A DNA stretch of 64,000 bases from Rhabditoides inermis (GCA_963966185.1 CAWZYM010000240.1:58937-122936); one strand, 5' to 3'; positions 47,721-59,564 are shown, numbered from the stretch's first letter. Numbers and translations are program-made. The notes: a model not told the origin generated them from the sequence alone.

Positions 47721-49709
47721 GGCGATCTGCGGTGTGTGGGCTGCGGCAGCGCTACCCATATCCGAGTTCACTATGGAGCCGCCTCCTGTCATGGATGCAA
47801 AGCCTTCTTCCGGTAAACACTCCCGCGCTCTCCCAACAATCCTAGTCATCTTTCTTTCCTCTTCTCACTTTCTTTCAATCAGCTTTTTTTCCCTTTTCAG
47901 CCGCAGTGTGTTCGAGACCCGCCGTTACGTGTGCTCACAGGAGGGTCAGTGTGAGATCACCGACGGTAAGTGTTCCTCTTTTCATCCATCCACAATCGTC
48001 TCTCAGAATCGCGCAACCGCTGCCGCGCGTGCCGTCTGCAGAACTGCCTGCGTGGCGGCATGAACCCCAAATATGTGCGCGAGGAGCGGGCCAAGGTACA
48101 TTACCTACCTGAATTCTGATTCATAACTCCCTACATCTTTCCAGGATGTTCCATCGCAGACAAGCGCGAATCCGACGGTGTGGGCGACTGCGACTGCCAG
48201 ATCGGACAACACCGCGTCCCAGCAATCTAGTTCCAGCGATCTTCTCGGATCCCAGGAGGAGAGAAGTAAGTGTTCAATTGATTGCTAGAATGTATTCTTT
48301 TAGAGCCCTCTCACTCGCTTCTCTACTCTCCTCCATCCATCGCTATTGCCGAACATCCACTCACCGTCTTTCTCGTATCTCTAGAACACGAGTGCGACCA
48401 ACTCACGGAAGGTACTTCGGCTTATACAATAGATGTTCTTCACTTCAACAGTTATCGACGATCTTTCAAAAGGATTTATATCGTGATTATACTTTTTTCT
48501 CGCAGGTGTGGAAAACGACATGGTGTCTCGACTAGGACAAGAGATGTCTCTCCAGTTTGGTCTCCAACACCCCTCCACTATTACCCCTAGAACAAAGGTT
48601 TTATACATACATTTAATCGCTAGGTGTTAACGTTAATTGTATTTGAATATTTACCTTTATCGGCAAGATTTGGCATATTATTTCAGTTGGACTGGCGTCT
48701 ATCTCGTCTCATGACTGATGCAGATCTCATATCTCAGTGGTACCGCTGCTTCGTTCTCATGGCCGACTGGGCGATGAGCATACCCGACTTCCGCGCCTTA
48801 CCCGTCAATGACCAGGTTCATATTGTTCGGTTAACTTTAACGAACATTTGAACTCGATAAAAATAACAAAAAAATCAGACCCAGATCTTCCGTAAGAACT
48901 TCATGTCGTTTGGATGGATCCAGTACTGCTTCAAAGCTCACATGTGAGTGTCTATAACTCAACACAACTTGTTTATATAGTTGAGTTGAAAAAAACATAA
49001 TAAAAATATTTTAGTGCTGGCTATCCGTGCCGAGGCATCCCGATTGGAAATGGCTCATACATGCCATATAACGAAGAGGAGCGATTGAAACTACCCGAAA
49101 GGTTTGTTCGAATTTCGAACTCTGTTAATTTCGCGTAGTATTTTTATTCGTACTATATTATTGTAGATGGCAGAACACGTACGGGTTGGTGGCTAAGAAG
49201 CTTGTGGACAACGTGGTTAGTGAGATGCGCGCAATCGACATGGATGAGGAAGAATATGCGTTGATCAAGGTGCGTGAAATAATATTTACGAAAATGTCGT
49301 TAAAAATACGCACACTACCATTTCTCATTACTTTCGTTTAGACCCTGGCGCTCTTCATGTCTATTGACGAAATCTCGCCAGTCTCTGAGCAGACGTGCTC
49401 ACGAATGAGAGAGCGACTTGTCGAAGCTCTCGTCATTCACATAGACCGACGCTTCCCTCATCTCACATCAACTCAGAGGACACAGAGGTGTATCCGATGC
49501 ACACTTCTCTATCCCACGTTCATGGTATAGCATAGTCTTATTGATATATAGATATATTACAGTACAATTTACAGCACATAGGCCAGTTCGAATCAGCATG
49601 CGTGCTCAAGATGCAGAGAGCGGAGAGGGCAGAGGATTTACCACAATTTGTCACCGAGATTTGCATAGCTGCGAGCAGGGAGCATCATGATCAAGACAAA
49701 CATATGTGA
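47721..49709 (+). CDS. nuclear hormone receptor
   Basis: Ligand-regulated transcription factor. Twelve exons join in phase: 47721-47812, 47901-47965, 48007-48095, 48145-48265, 48385-48411, 48506-48597, 48687-48815, 48879-48943, 49015-49101, 49167-49269, 49342-49524, 49575-49709; about 395 residues from the first exon seen. The DNA-binding domain is complete: finger 1 CVGC...CHGC with HYGAASCHGCKAFFRRSV, finger 2 C-x5-C-x9-C-x2-C ending NRCRACRLQNCLRGGM. The P-box HGCKA is unusual. The ligand-binding domain has the nematode-type signature DWAMSIPDFRALPVNDQ and FRKNFMSFGWIQYCFKAH, a divergent form related to HNF4-derived nematode receptors. The C-terminus (ASREHHDQDKHM) lacks an obvious AF-2 helix. 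The first exon starts in mid-frame, so an upstream start exon is missing. Confidence 0.92.
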
Positions 49710-49882
49710 TCGAATTAATTTATGTATATAACATGGCGTTAAAACAATATAAATGATAAATTTAAGAGCACTGATCAGTTGAGTATCGTGTGATGTATGA
49801 GTATCGTAAAAAGTGAAATACGAATATACCGCTCTCATTCAAGAAGCAGCAACGAATTTTTTCAAGAAGCAGACATCAAATC

Positions 49883-50388
49883 TTACTTCTTGAGCTCTTC
49901 GGTCTCCTTGCGCAGAAAGTCGATCAGCGAGCGCGAAGAGTCCAGCAACTTGCCATACGTCGCCTAGAAAGAAAATATAAGCATTCTTATTTATTTCGAT
50001 TGACAATGATAAAGTCACATAGCAAATGAGAAAATTAGTTTAACAACATTAACCTCGGCCTGCTGGAGAGATCGAGAAAGACGAGCATCTCTCTCTCGTT
50101 CAGACTTGAGAGAATCTTCCACCTGAAAACACAACAAACAAGTTCATTGCGTCGAAAGGTTCATTGCGTCGAAACTCACATCAGTCAACTTTTCCTGCAA
50201 CTCGGCGAGCTGGCCTCGCAGCATCCCACGCTTCCTTTCCAAGTCTTCAATTCTAGACAGACCGTCGCGCTTCTGATCGGTAATACGAGAAAGGTCTACA
50301 ACAATAATTCATGAAAAAAACGGGAAAGTTCACATTACCTCATCCACTCACATTTAGATACCTCATCCAGCTGCGAAGATGCAGACAT
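49883..50388 (-). CDS. SSNA1: SSNA1/NA14-type microtubule-binding coiled-coil protein
   Basis: Four exons join in phase: 50388-50352, 50295-50180, 50122-50054, 49963-49883, 100 residues. Continuous coiled coil throughout, with GLSRIEDLERKRGMLRGQLA and the C-terminal AEATYGKLLDSSRSLIDFL. That end matches the conserved segment of SSNA1 (NA14/DIP13), a self-assembling protein that supports centriole stability and microtubule branching; the usual length of 105-120 residues fits. The acceptor TTGATGTAG at 50401-50402 precedes the ATG by 12 bases and lies 126 bases below the RPS24 stop, so this is likely the second gene of an operon with RPS24. Confidence 0.8.
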
Positions 50389-50527
50389 CAGTTGATGTAA
50401 CTACATCAAATAAAATCATAATGTATCAACATCATACGAAAATATGAAAGACGAATATAACGTCAACAAGAAAAAAGACAACCATTTATAGTCAAAATCA
50501 ACAACTTTATCCTCCAGTCGCACTGAT

Positions 50528-51115
50528 TTACTTCTTTCCAGCGGAGACCTTGGTCTTGGCAGCTCCACGGAACTTCTTCTGCCTGTTCTTCCTCTCCTTG
50601 CGCTGCTTGCGTCCTCCCTTCTCAACCTTAGTGGCGAGTCCGAACTAAACACGAAATATATCTAACGGATAGAGGGAATATAACACTTACGCGAACGAGA
50701 CGGTGACGGGGCTCGAACTTCTTGGCAAGGTCGAGAGTGTCGTAGACAAGAGCGAATCCGACAGACTTGCCGCCTCCGAACTGGCACTTGAATCCGAAGG
50801 GAACGACAAGGTCGGGAGTGGTCTTGTAAAGGCTGGCGATCTTCTCACGGATCTCAGTCTTGGGGACCGAGGCGCGTCCGGGGTGAATGATGTCAACAAC
50901 CTACAACATGATAGTTACCTTATTCAATCATGAACTGAGCCTCCCCAACGAAAAAAGAACGATAATATATATTTATACAAATGTTGCTCACCATCTGCTT
51001 GCGAGCCAGCAGGCGGTTGGTCATAACCTTCCTAGTGCGAAGAGTAACGACGTCACCCTAATACGCATTATATTTCAAATTGAAAATGTATATTAAAAAA
51101 AAATACACTCACCAT
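50528..51115 (-). CDS. RPS24: 40S ribosomal protein S24 (eS24)
   Basis: Exons: ATG at 51115-51113, then 51058-50993, 50900-50691 and 50644-50528, giving about 130 residues, the usual length. Clear family sequence: [93 protein letters not shown]. The start ATG is the last codon of the first exon, whose acceptor (ATTGTTACAG) may be a trans-splice site. Codon use is strongly biased towards C/G endings. It heads the presumed RPS24-SSNA1 operon. Confidence 0.96.
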
Positions 51116-52074
51116 TATGTAGAAGCTGTTGGAAACGGCCTGTAACAATCAATTTAATTTAATGCGTAAAATAGAACATGAACGATACGGCGAACGATAA
51201 CTCAAAAAGTGTTACTTTTCGCATGAAAGTAAAACGCTACGTAAGCGAACGAACACAGTTGAACTACTCTTCATTATAACTTATAACATAACGAACAATT
51301 TATCAACAACATCCTTTCAAACAAACAAAAAAGAAAAATTTATTTTGTAAAAGAACCACTGAATGAGTCCACAATGCTTAGTAAAACGATACTCAGTTAA
51401 GGTCCCGACACGAAAAGGTTTCGCGGGAAGCATAAATGTTTGAATAATTTTTCTTTGACACTTAAACTGTACACGAAATAAAACATGCTCGTTATTTAAA
51501 TTTTTGTTTAATCCTAATTAAAATAAAAATGAAGATCACTCGGAATACAAACAATTTGACTTATTTGTAGTACGGATTTCATAGTCTATCACTAATGAAA
51601 TGCCAGTAATATTCACAGTTACTGAATCGTTATACAAAACAAACTGTGGAAAGAATGTTCTAGATGGTTTCGTAATGATTATTGTTCCACACTCAATACA
51701 AACTCCATTATGAATTTATGTAATGATGTGTTTGCGTTTAGTTTCGTTTAACAATGTTCTTAATTTCCTTTGTCGTAGTAGTTGGTGTATTCACCCTAAA
51801 TCTGAAACAATATTTTCATCGTGTGACGTTCATATTGTAATTTTGTTCGTTTCTACAATGTTGAATAGGGAAGGGGGTTCCACAATATTGGATAGTGGGG
51901 GGTGGTGGGAAGGGGGCGGGTCATTTGCCAACAATCCCGCCCTCTCACACGTGCGCGCCTGTTGTCGTTTGCATTTTAGTTTGCATTTCTTTACCAGCAT
52001 TCTTGCAGTCGGTCTTCCCATCATTCCATTTAGTTCATCATTTCTTATTTTGTTATATACGTGAGCGGTTTCAG
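51116..52074. other. divergent upstream region of RPS24 and AASS
   Basis: AT-rich, no exon. The AASS start codon at 52075 abuts GGTTTCAG, another possible trans-splice acceptor. Confidence 0.5.
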
Positions 52075-55000
52075 ATGATAATCCAACGACTGAACGTGAT
52101 TGGAAGGAGGAACTTCCAGGGTTATGTTGGGCGCACAATTCCTACGGTCGGAATCCGCAGGTAGCGCAGATTGGATATTTCTCCCTATTCAACGTTTCAG
52201 GGAAACGATCAACGCCTGGGAGCGTCGTGCTCCTCTCGCACCTGTTCACGTGAAAAAGCTCACGAAGTCTGGTGTGAAGGTGCTCATTCAGCCTTCCAAC
52301 CGCCGCGCCTATCCTATTCAGGTTTGTGAACTATTCTTTCATGAGGTATTGTACCTTTTTAGGATTATATTTCTGCCGGCGCAGTTGTGCAAGAAGATCT
52401 CTCCGATGCGCAGCTTATCATCTCTGTCAAGCAGGTTTTTCTTGTTCAAAATATAGATAATGTCATGCGAATATGTAAAGGAGTTAAAAAATATGTTTAG
52501 GTACCCTGCGATCAACTGATTCCCGAGAAGACTTATGCCTTCTTCTCTCACACTATCAAGGCCCAGCAGGATAACATGCAGATGCTGGACACGATCCTCC
52601 AGAGAGTACGCTGAGATCGAGTAGCGCTGAATCACAAACTTCTTTAGAACATCCGTCTGATCGACTACGAGAAAATGGTGGACTCTCGTGGCAAGCGAAC
52701 GGTCATGTTCGGAAAGTGGGCCGGTAACGCTGGCTTCATAGACATCCTCCACGGGTTGGGCCTTCGTTTGTTGGCACTCGGCCACCACACGCCTTTCCTG
52801 CACATTGGACTGGCGCACAACTACTCGGACTCTCATATGGCCATCAACGCGTTGCGCGACGCGGGATACGAGATCGCGCTCGGCAAGATGCCTCGCTCGC
52901 TTGGACCCCTCGTCTTCGTCTTCACTGGTAGTGGCAACGTGTCTCGCGGAGCCCAGGAACTGTTCGAACATCTTCCTCATGAGTACGTGGACGTCGCCAC
53001 GCTTCCTAAGGTCGCCCAGAAAGGACGTGAGTTTTACGCTCTTTTCTTCGACAAGGTCTACGCAAACATGTTCTCCCTCGTGACTCCTACCACGCAGCTG
53101 TCCTATCTCTAGAACCACTGCGCATTTCTCATTCCCACATTGGTCAGGAAGGACGCACTGCTGTGGCCTGATCTTACGATCGCACGGTGTAACACTTCCC
53201 TCTCCCTCTGTGTTGCTTTATCGTGGGTAAAAGCGGCGCGAAAAGAATGAAGGCTGACGCGTGCAACTAGCTGACGGGTTGTAATACGCGTAGCATCGAA
53301 AGAGCGCGAATTTGAAAGTGAAAGTCTTGCAAGTATATGATATGCTGCTTTAATATTATACCCTTTTTTCAGAGCTAAACAAGGTGTACGGATGCCAGGT
53401 GACAAGAGCGGACCACATGGTGAAAAAGGACGGCTCTCCATTCGACAAGGCAGAGTTCGAGGCTCACCCCGAGAGATATATCTCCAAGTTCGCCACCGAG
53501 GTTCGTTCTATCCCAAAGTTTCATCAAACTCTTAGACTTAGGAAATGGTGTTTGTCTATGGAGTGATGTTGCAATGCGCTTATCGAAGTCTTATATCAAT
53601 GATTGCACTCTTGATCTTTGTTGCGCTCTGATAGCATTCTCCAGAAAACACTACATGTGATATCTATTCCCCACCGGTTTTATTGCTACGATCTGGTGTG
53701 ATTCGGCATCGAAACTATTAAAAAATGGAATGAGCTTTTGCTCGCGCTGAACAGGGAGCGTGAATATGAGATTAGATAACGTTTGTGGATACAGAGGAAG
53801 AGAGAAACGCGCGAGCCGATTCCACGTGAGCCGATCGTTTGAAAACAAACTGTTGACTAATCGGCTCGCCGCCGCTACCACAGCTGTACCCTCTTTTGTA
53901 AGGAGATTAAAGAGAATGGTAGACATACACAGCTACTGGAAGGTGGAATGTAAACAAACTCACGTCTTGATTGCAATTGCAGATTGCGCCGTATGCGTCC
54001 GTGATCGTGAACGGAGTGTACTGGGGCGTGAACACTCCTCGTCTCATCACCATCCCCGATGCCAAGAACCTTCTCACTCCTCAGCACAAGGTGGCTGGAT
54101 TGAACTGTGATCCGAAAATTGTGATGATTGTAGTACGATGTGCCGGGAATGCCGACCCTGCCTCACCGCCTCGTCGCCCTGTGCGACATCTCTGCCGATC
54201 CCGGAGGCTCGATCGAGTTCATGACCGAGTGCACCACCATCGACAAGCCTTTCACTATCTACGACGCCGACTTCAACAAGATGAACGATGGATCGTAAGT
54301 CGTCCGGAAAGTAGTGCTCATCGTACTCGTTTTGTTTCAGGTTCGACGCCCCGTCTGGATGTCTTGTGTGTTCAATCGACAACATGCCTGCGCAGATGCC
54401 GATTGAGGCTACTGAGCAGTTCGGATCGCTTCTCTTCCCCTACATCTACGACTTGGTATGTGGTCTGCTTTGCAGATATAGCGGGTGTTGTTTTGTTATG
54501 TTGATGGTTGAGAAAAAAAGTGGAACATGATGCGATAAAATCTTTTAGGGTTAGTGCGGGAAGCGGTGTGAAGTATGTCGGGTGAGAGGAGCTATTTGAC
54601 AGCCACGTGGAGGGGTCTGACAGCTAGAATTATTCGGGCGAGATTGATTGACGGCGCTGATTTTTTCGCCTCACTTGGCTTTTGATCAGCACGGTTTGTA
54701 ACTTGCTGCATTTGTATTAACATCGAAAACATTATCTTGTTCATGAATCGGCGACGTTTGTCACCTGGTCAAATGTGGGGAAGGGAAAGTATGACGTGTA
54801 TATAAGACCGATACAGTAATTTTTTGACAAACAATGTAGAAATCTTTGATGTTTACGTTTTTTTGGCGTAAAATGTGATATGTTCCATTTTTTCTGTTCC
54901 CTAGTCACTCGCTGGCTAGAATGTAGAATTTTTGGACTAATTCAGGATTTGGAAGATAATTTATGTTCTCCCCAACCACTGCTGGCTAGAAAACCGTGCA

Positions 55001-58000
55001 CGGTTTTCTAGCCAAGGTTCTCCCCAACCACTGCTGGCTAGAAAACCGTGCACGGTTTTCTAGCCACGGTTGAGTTGATGAGACATCAAAGTTGGCATCA
55101 TTGCCTCATCATCCATTCGCCTGCTGGCTAGAAAACCGTGCACGGTTTTCTAGCCAGGACCCGAGAGAAAATCCAATCAAAATTTTTGACGGGAATCGAA
55201 CCACGGTCGCTGGAATGGTAGAACACCATCTTACCATTCGGCCATGCGGCTAGTTGGTGAGCGGTGTTTCCTTCGAGTGGTAAATGACGCATCCATCATT
55301 CAATTACAATCAATTACGCTCATTTCTGAACCTGATGCGTGCACGGTTTTCTAGCCAGCAGGCGAATGGATGATGAGGCAATGATGCTAACTTTGATGTC
55401 TCATCAACTCAACCGTGGCTAGAAAACCGTGCACGGTTTTCTAGCCAGCAGTGGTTGGGGGAGAACCTTGGCTAGAAAACCGTGCACGGTTTTCTAGCCA
55501 GGCCAGCAAGCGGTGAAGAGGCAATGATGTCTCATCAACTAGACTTTTGCATAAATTATCTTCCAAATCCTGAATGAGTCCAAAAATTCTACATTCTAGC
55601 CAGCGAGTGACTAGGGAACAGAAAATTTATGATTCATCTTCGGGTTCACCAAATTCTACTATACGTAGAACACATTGAGATTTTCTACATTTTTTTTGTC
55701 AAAAAATTACTGTATCGGTCTTATATCACGATTTTACATCATAAGGTTGATTAATGTAATAGAAACTGTGTCAATGAAACCAATCTGACAAGGGAATTAT
55801 ATTTCAGCTTAACTGCACTACGGAGGTTCCCTTCTCTCGTCTGAGTGTGTCTGATGAGGTGAAGAATGCTATCATCACCGACAAGGGCAAGCTCACCCCC
55901 AACTACGAGTACATTGCCGATCTTCGCGCCCAGAAGCATACGTGAGTTTACATGAAAGAACAACATATTGCTTCCAGCACTGCTTGCTTACAAGCAGCGA
56001 TAGAGATAGAGCATAGAGTATTGATCCCAGACCACCACGTGTGTTGAGACTGCAATGATGACATTCCGAATTCCCATCCCACTCTTTATTTCTTCGTTTG
56101 TGTTCTGATAGTTGTAATGTAACTTTTATTTCAGTTCGCCGAGATTTGTGTACGAGTGAGTGAAGATGAATATGAAACGGGATGAGAAACTGCATACGAA
56201 GCTTTTTTGTTTCAGATTACGTTGATTGAACATGACATTATTATTGGGTGCTGCTAGTTTTAATGTTTTTTTTTAAAGCCAATCGGCGCACAAGACTCGC
56301 GTGATGGGAGCTGATGAGAAGAGGGTTCTTCTTCTCGGCGCTGGCATGGTCTCTGGACCCCTCGCAGACTACTTTGCTCGTCAGGATAAGGTCTGTTTGT
56401 GTTATAATATATATATTTTTGCAACCTGTTTTAGGTGTCTCTTACTGTGGCGACCGAGTCGCAGGCTGACGGACAGCGCCTGTGCACCGCTAACAACATA
56501 TCTCCGTTTGTCCTGGATGTGAACAAGGAGCAGGGTGTTCTCAACGATCTCGTCCGGTAAGGAAAGGACGTCGTGTTTCCAGTACAAGTGTTATTGCAGC
56601 GATCACGACTTGGTGGTGTCTCTGCTTCCCTTCACTCTGCACCCCATGGTGGCCAAGCTGTGCATCAAGAACAAGACTGACATGGTGACGTCGTCGTACG
56701 TGTCTCCCGAGCTGCAGGCGCTCGACCAGGCTGCCAAGGACGCGGAGATTACCATTATGAACGAGTCGGGACTCGACCCCGGAATCGACCACATGCTCGC
56801 CATGGAGTGCTTCGATATGGTCCGCGACCACGGAGGAAAGGCGAGTAGTTTGCTCATCTCTCGCTCTCTCGCTTCTAACTATGTTTGTTCAGGTGACGTC
56901 GTTCGAGTCGTTCTGCGGCGGTCTGCGGCCCCCGAGTGCTCGTCCAACCCTCTGCGATACAAGTTCAGCTGGTCTCCCAAGGGAGTCCTCACCGCTCTCG
57001 GAAACGAGGCCAAATACCTTCACGATGGAAAGGTGGGCATATATGTGATGTGATGTAATGTAACTGATAACGTTCACGTTTAGATCGTGGAGATTGCGGC
57101 AGGCAAGGTTGTGGACCATCTGTACCCTATTGAGTTCATGCCTGGTTTCAACCTGATTGGCTTCCCGAACCGCGATTCGACCAAGTACGCTGACATCTAC
57201 GGGCTGGGCTCCGAGTGCCGCACTCTTCTCCGCGGAACCCTCCGCTACTCTGGCTTCGTCGAGACTGTGAAGGCCCTCGAGGCTGTCGGTCTTCTCAACC
57301 CCGCCGCGAGTGATGTGTTCAACTCGGCGCAGGGACCCGACCTCACTTGGAAGCAGCTGATGGCCACTCTCCTCAACCAGAAGATCGACATCTTCCCCGA
57401 CTCGCTCAAGAACGTGGCTGCCGAGAAGATGGAGGGAGACAAGTGAGTCGAAGAGTAGAGTGGAGTGACTGTAACCCTGATTGATTGCAGGGCTACTGGA
57501 GTGCGCGCTTTGGCCGAGCTGGGTCTGTTCTCGGATCTGACTGCCGAGAGGCACGGCACTGCCCTCGACACGCTTGCCCCGTACCTCGCCAAGGTGCTGG
57601 CGTTCCAGGAGAGGGAGAGGGATCTCGTCGTCCTCAACCACGACATTGGCGTCCAGCTGCAGAGTGGACAGAACGAGAAGCACCGCATCTCCCTTGTGAG
57701 TAGGCACACTTCATATGGGATATAGATAGCGCACTATACTGCATGGGGGTATGTGTTTAGGTTGCGTACGGAGAGGAGAAGGGCTTCTCTGCTATGGCCC
57801 GCACTGTTGGATACACGTCGGCTATCGTGTCGCACATGGTGCTCCAGGGTGAGTCAAAGGAAAAGGGAGAGGGCGGACTGATGAATGCGCATTCAGGTGA
57901 GATCCAGAGGCACGGCGTTCTGCGTCCTGTCACCAAGGAAGTGTACCGCCCGGTTCTCAAGAGGCTGTCCGACTTCGGAATCACGGCCACCCACACTGTC

Positions 58001-58012
58001 ACTCCCATGTGA
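52075..58012 (+). CDS. AASS: AASS, lysine-ketoglutarate reductase/saccharopine dehydrogenase, with one apparent frameshift
   Basis: Bifunctional mitochondrial enzyme of lysine catabolism: lysine + 2-oxoglutarate to saccharopine, then to aminoadipate semialdehyde and glutamate. Eighteen exons, 52075-52160 to 57897-58012, give about 930 residues, the family length. The N-terminus ([20 protein letters not shown]) looks like a mitochondrial presequence. Reductase half: [74 protein letters not shown]. Dehydrogenase half from about residue 475: [81 protein letters not shown]. Exon 56893-57032 is one base short: frame shifts between SFESFCGGL and APECSSNPL near 56925. One intron (56841) starts with GC. 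A 21-base microexon at about 56135-56155 may be optional. Intron 54456-55807 carries a foldback element. AATAAA lies near 58430. Confidence 0.95.
54795..55730. mobile_element. foldback element with five perfect 30-base palindromes
   Basis: About 935 bases inside an AASS intron. The ends are inverted copies (CGTGTATATAAGACCGATAC against its complement at 55730), and inner blocks recur in inverted order: TCACTCGCTGGCTAGAATG, AACCACTGCTGGCTAG, TCATCATCCATTCGCCTGCT. Within it, a perfect 30-base palindrome (GGCTAGAAAACCGTG plus its complement) occurs at 54984, 55036, 55126, 55417 and 55470, with a half copy at 55339. The centre holds a minus-strand tRNA-like unit (about 55188-55252) with A box TGGCCGAATGG and B box GGTTCGATTCC. 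No protein frame. Confidence 0.85.
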
Positions 58013-58587
58013 AACCTCGATCCCTGTTATTACCCATTACTGCATACCGTGCATTCTCCCCCCTTTGAGATTGTGTGTTTGAAGGAACTCCCGCGGTTTG
58101 TCGGGTAAGTAGTTGCTCTAGTGTGAATTCTTCACGCCATGTCGTTTATTTGAAGAGTATCTTCGTTTTTATATGATTGAAATACAGAGTATTTATTTTT
58201 CCAGTTGGTGTTGGTCTGGAGAATACTAGTTTCGTAAAGAAGGTTTTTTTTCTGGGGGAGAATATCATGTGAGTACGTGATAGAAATGAATACAAGTTCG
58301 GGTCGCCCAAGGAGGCTGTAGACCACTCGAGTCGCTTTCGAGAAGGTGAAGTTTGAAGGAAAAAAGGCACTTTCGCTCCCGGCAGTCAGCGAGTGCATTT
58401 TCCTGCACTGCCTGTTGCATTACGTCGAATAAACAATAACACAAACTCTACTTTTACGCCAGTCTTTTTTAAAGATAATTTTCTCACGGGTAAATTGCAG
58501 GAACATGGACGCGGTTAGAGCGCAAGCTGCCCTCTTCGTGCTCACGTGAGTTTTATACCGCATTTGTGATGTTGATACATATGGTCA
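58013..58587. other. AASS 3' region
   Basis: Probable AASS 3' UTR to an AATAAA near 58430. A plus-strand exon-like segment at 58501-58548 (MDAVRAQAALFVLT, acceptor AAATTGCAG, donor GTGAGT) has no convincing partner. Confidence 0.4.
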
Positions 58588-59053
58588 TAGTCGGATTGGA
58601 TACTATATGCCATCCGTGACATTTCACATGTTGTGCAGTTTTGTGCAACACAACATGTATGTCATCAAATATCCAAAACGCTTCCATCAGTAGGAATCGA
58701 ACCCGTGAACAGATCGCGGCGATTGTGCGCTACTGGCGCACACTACCACTGCGCCATAGAGGCAGTGGTTAAGAGATCGAAGAGAGAGCCCATCTAGCTG
58801 CACTGGCCTCTTCAGTGTACGATGATGAGATATAACAAGCATGCATATCTTCGATATGCAATGACCTCTCAGTACGAGCCTCAATGGCGCAGTGGTTGAG
58901 CGCGCCGCCAGTGCGCAATCGCTGAGTTCTGACCACGGGTTCGATTCCTTCGCATGAAAGAGTTTTGGATATTTGAAGACCTTCATGTTGTGTTGCACAA
59001 AACTGCACAACATGTGAAATGTCACGAATGGCATATAGGATCCAAACCGACTA
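58588..59053. mobile_element. foldback element with a tRNA-like unit in each arm
   Basis: Arms about 58588-58765 and 58875-59053 are inverted copies (TAGTCGGATTGGATAC... GTGACATTTCACATGTTGTG). Each holds a tRNA-like unit: minus strand about 58693-58762 (GCCTCTATGGCGCAGTGGTA, B box GGTTCGATTCC) and plus strand about 58880-58948 (GCCTCAATGGCGCAGTGGTT, same B box). Neither folds into a standard acceptor stem. It lies just 3' of the BPI-like exons and may sit in their next intron. Confidence 0.8.
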
Positions 59054-59093
59054 TTTGATACTGATAATATAATGTATTATGAAATACGCTCAC

Positions 59094-59234
59094 CTCCATA
59101 GTCTTCATGAATGGGGCGAATGGTCCGGTGGGTGTGATGGCGAAGTGGGATGACTGGATGACCGTGGAACAGTTGGAGACGGAAGCGGAGAGGGAGCCTG
59201 GACAGAGAGGGCGAGGCATGCATGGTTGATGGAA

Positions 59235-59312
<78 letters not shown>

Positions 59313-59564
59313 CGTCGTGTGCAATGGAGAACTCTGTGGTCACAGCTATGGTCATTCCCTGAAGGTTTCCCGCCATACTCCCAGCTACCTGGAAAGAACA
59401 TCATCGTCACGATATTGCGGTCACTTTTGTGAATAGTACATTTATAATTACAATAGTTCACCTGCCAAATGCCGGCGTTTCCGCTGAATTCGCTCGCAAT
59501 GCTGAAAGATGGCTTGGAATAGTTGGAATGTGAATGGAATGAGGAGTACTCACGTGAGGTCCAT
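59094..59564 (-). CDS. BPI/LBP-family lipid-binding protein fragment
   Basis: Four minus-strand exons join in phase: 59564-59554 (internal MDLT, probably not the true start), 59501-59462, 59388-59313, 59197-59094. The readable protein is IASEFSGNAGIWQ, VAGSMAGNLQGMTIAVTTEF, SIAHDGSLSASVSNCSTVIQ, SSHFAITPTGPFAPFMKTME. The order of a beta strand, GN, a hydrophobic strand with GM-I, and a conserved Cys-Ser pair matches the N-terminal barrel of BPI/LBP/PLTP proteins, secreted lipid or endotoxin binders. The signal peptide and the second barrel were not found, so it is partial or broken. A GA microsatellite (59238-59310) sits in its third intron and a foldback element lies just downstream. Confidence 0.4.

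Noticed and set aside
50528..51115. Ribosomal protein L27
   Set aside because: First impression from the basic C-terminus; the VPKTEIREK and FGGGKSVGF motifs identify it as S24.
55188..55252. Functional tRNA gene in the AASS intron
   Set aside because: Boxes are present, but the acceptor stem fails to pair and it lies at the centre of a foldback element.
58501..58548. First exon of a gene starting MDAVRAQAALFVL
   Set aside because: Splice sites are fair, but no in-phase second exon was found; kept only as a note in the AASS 3' region.
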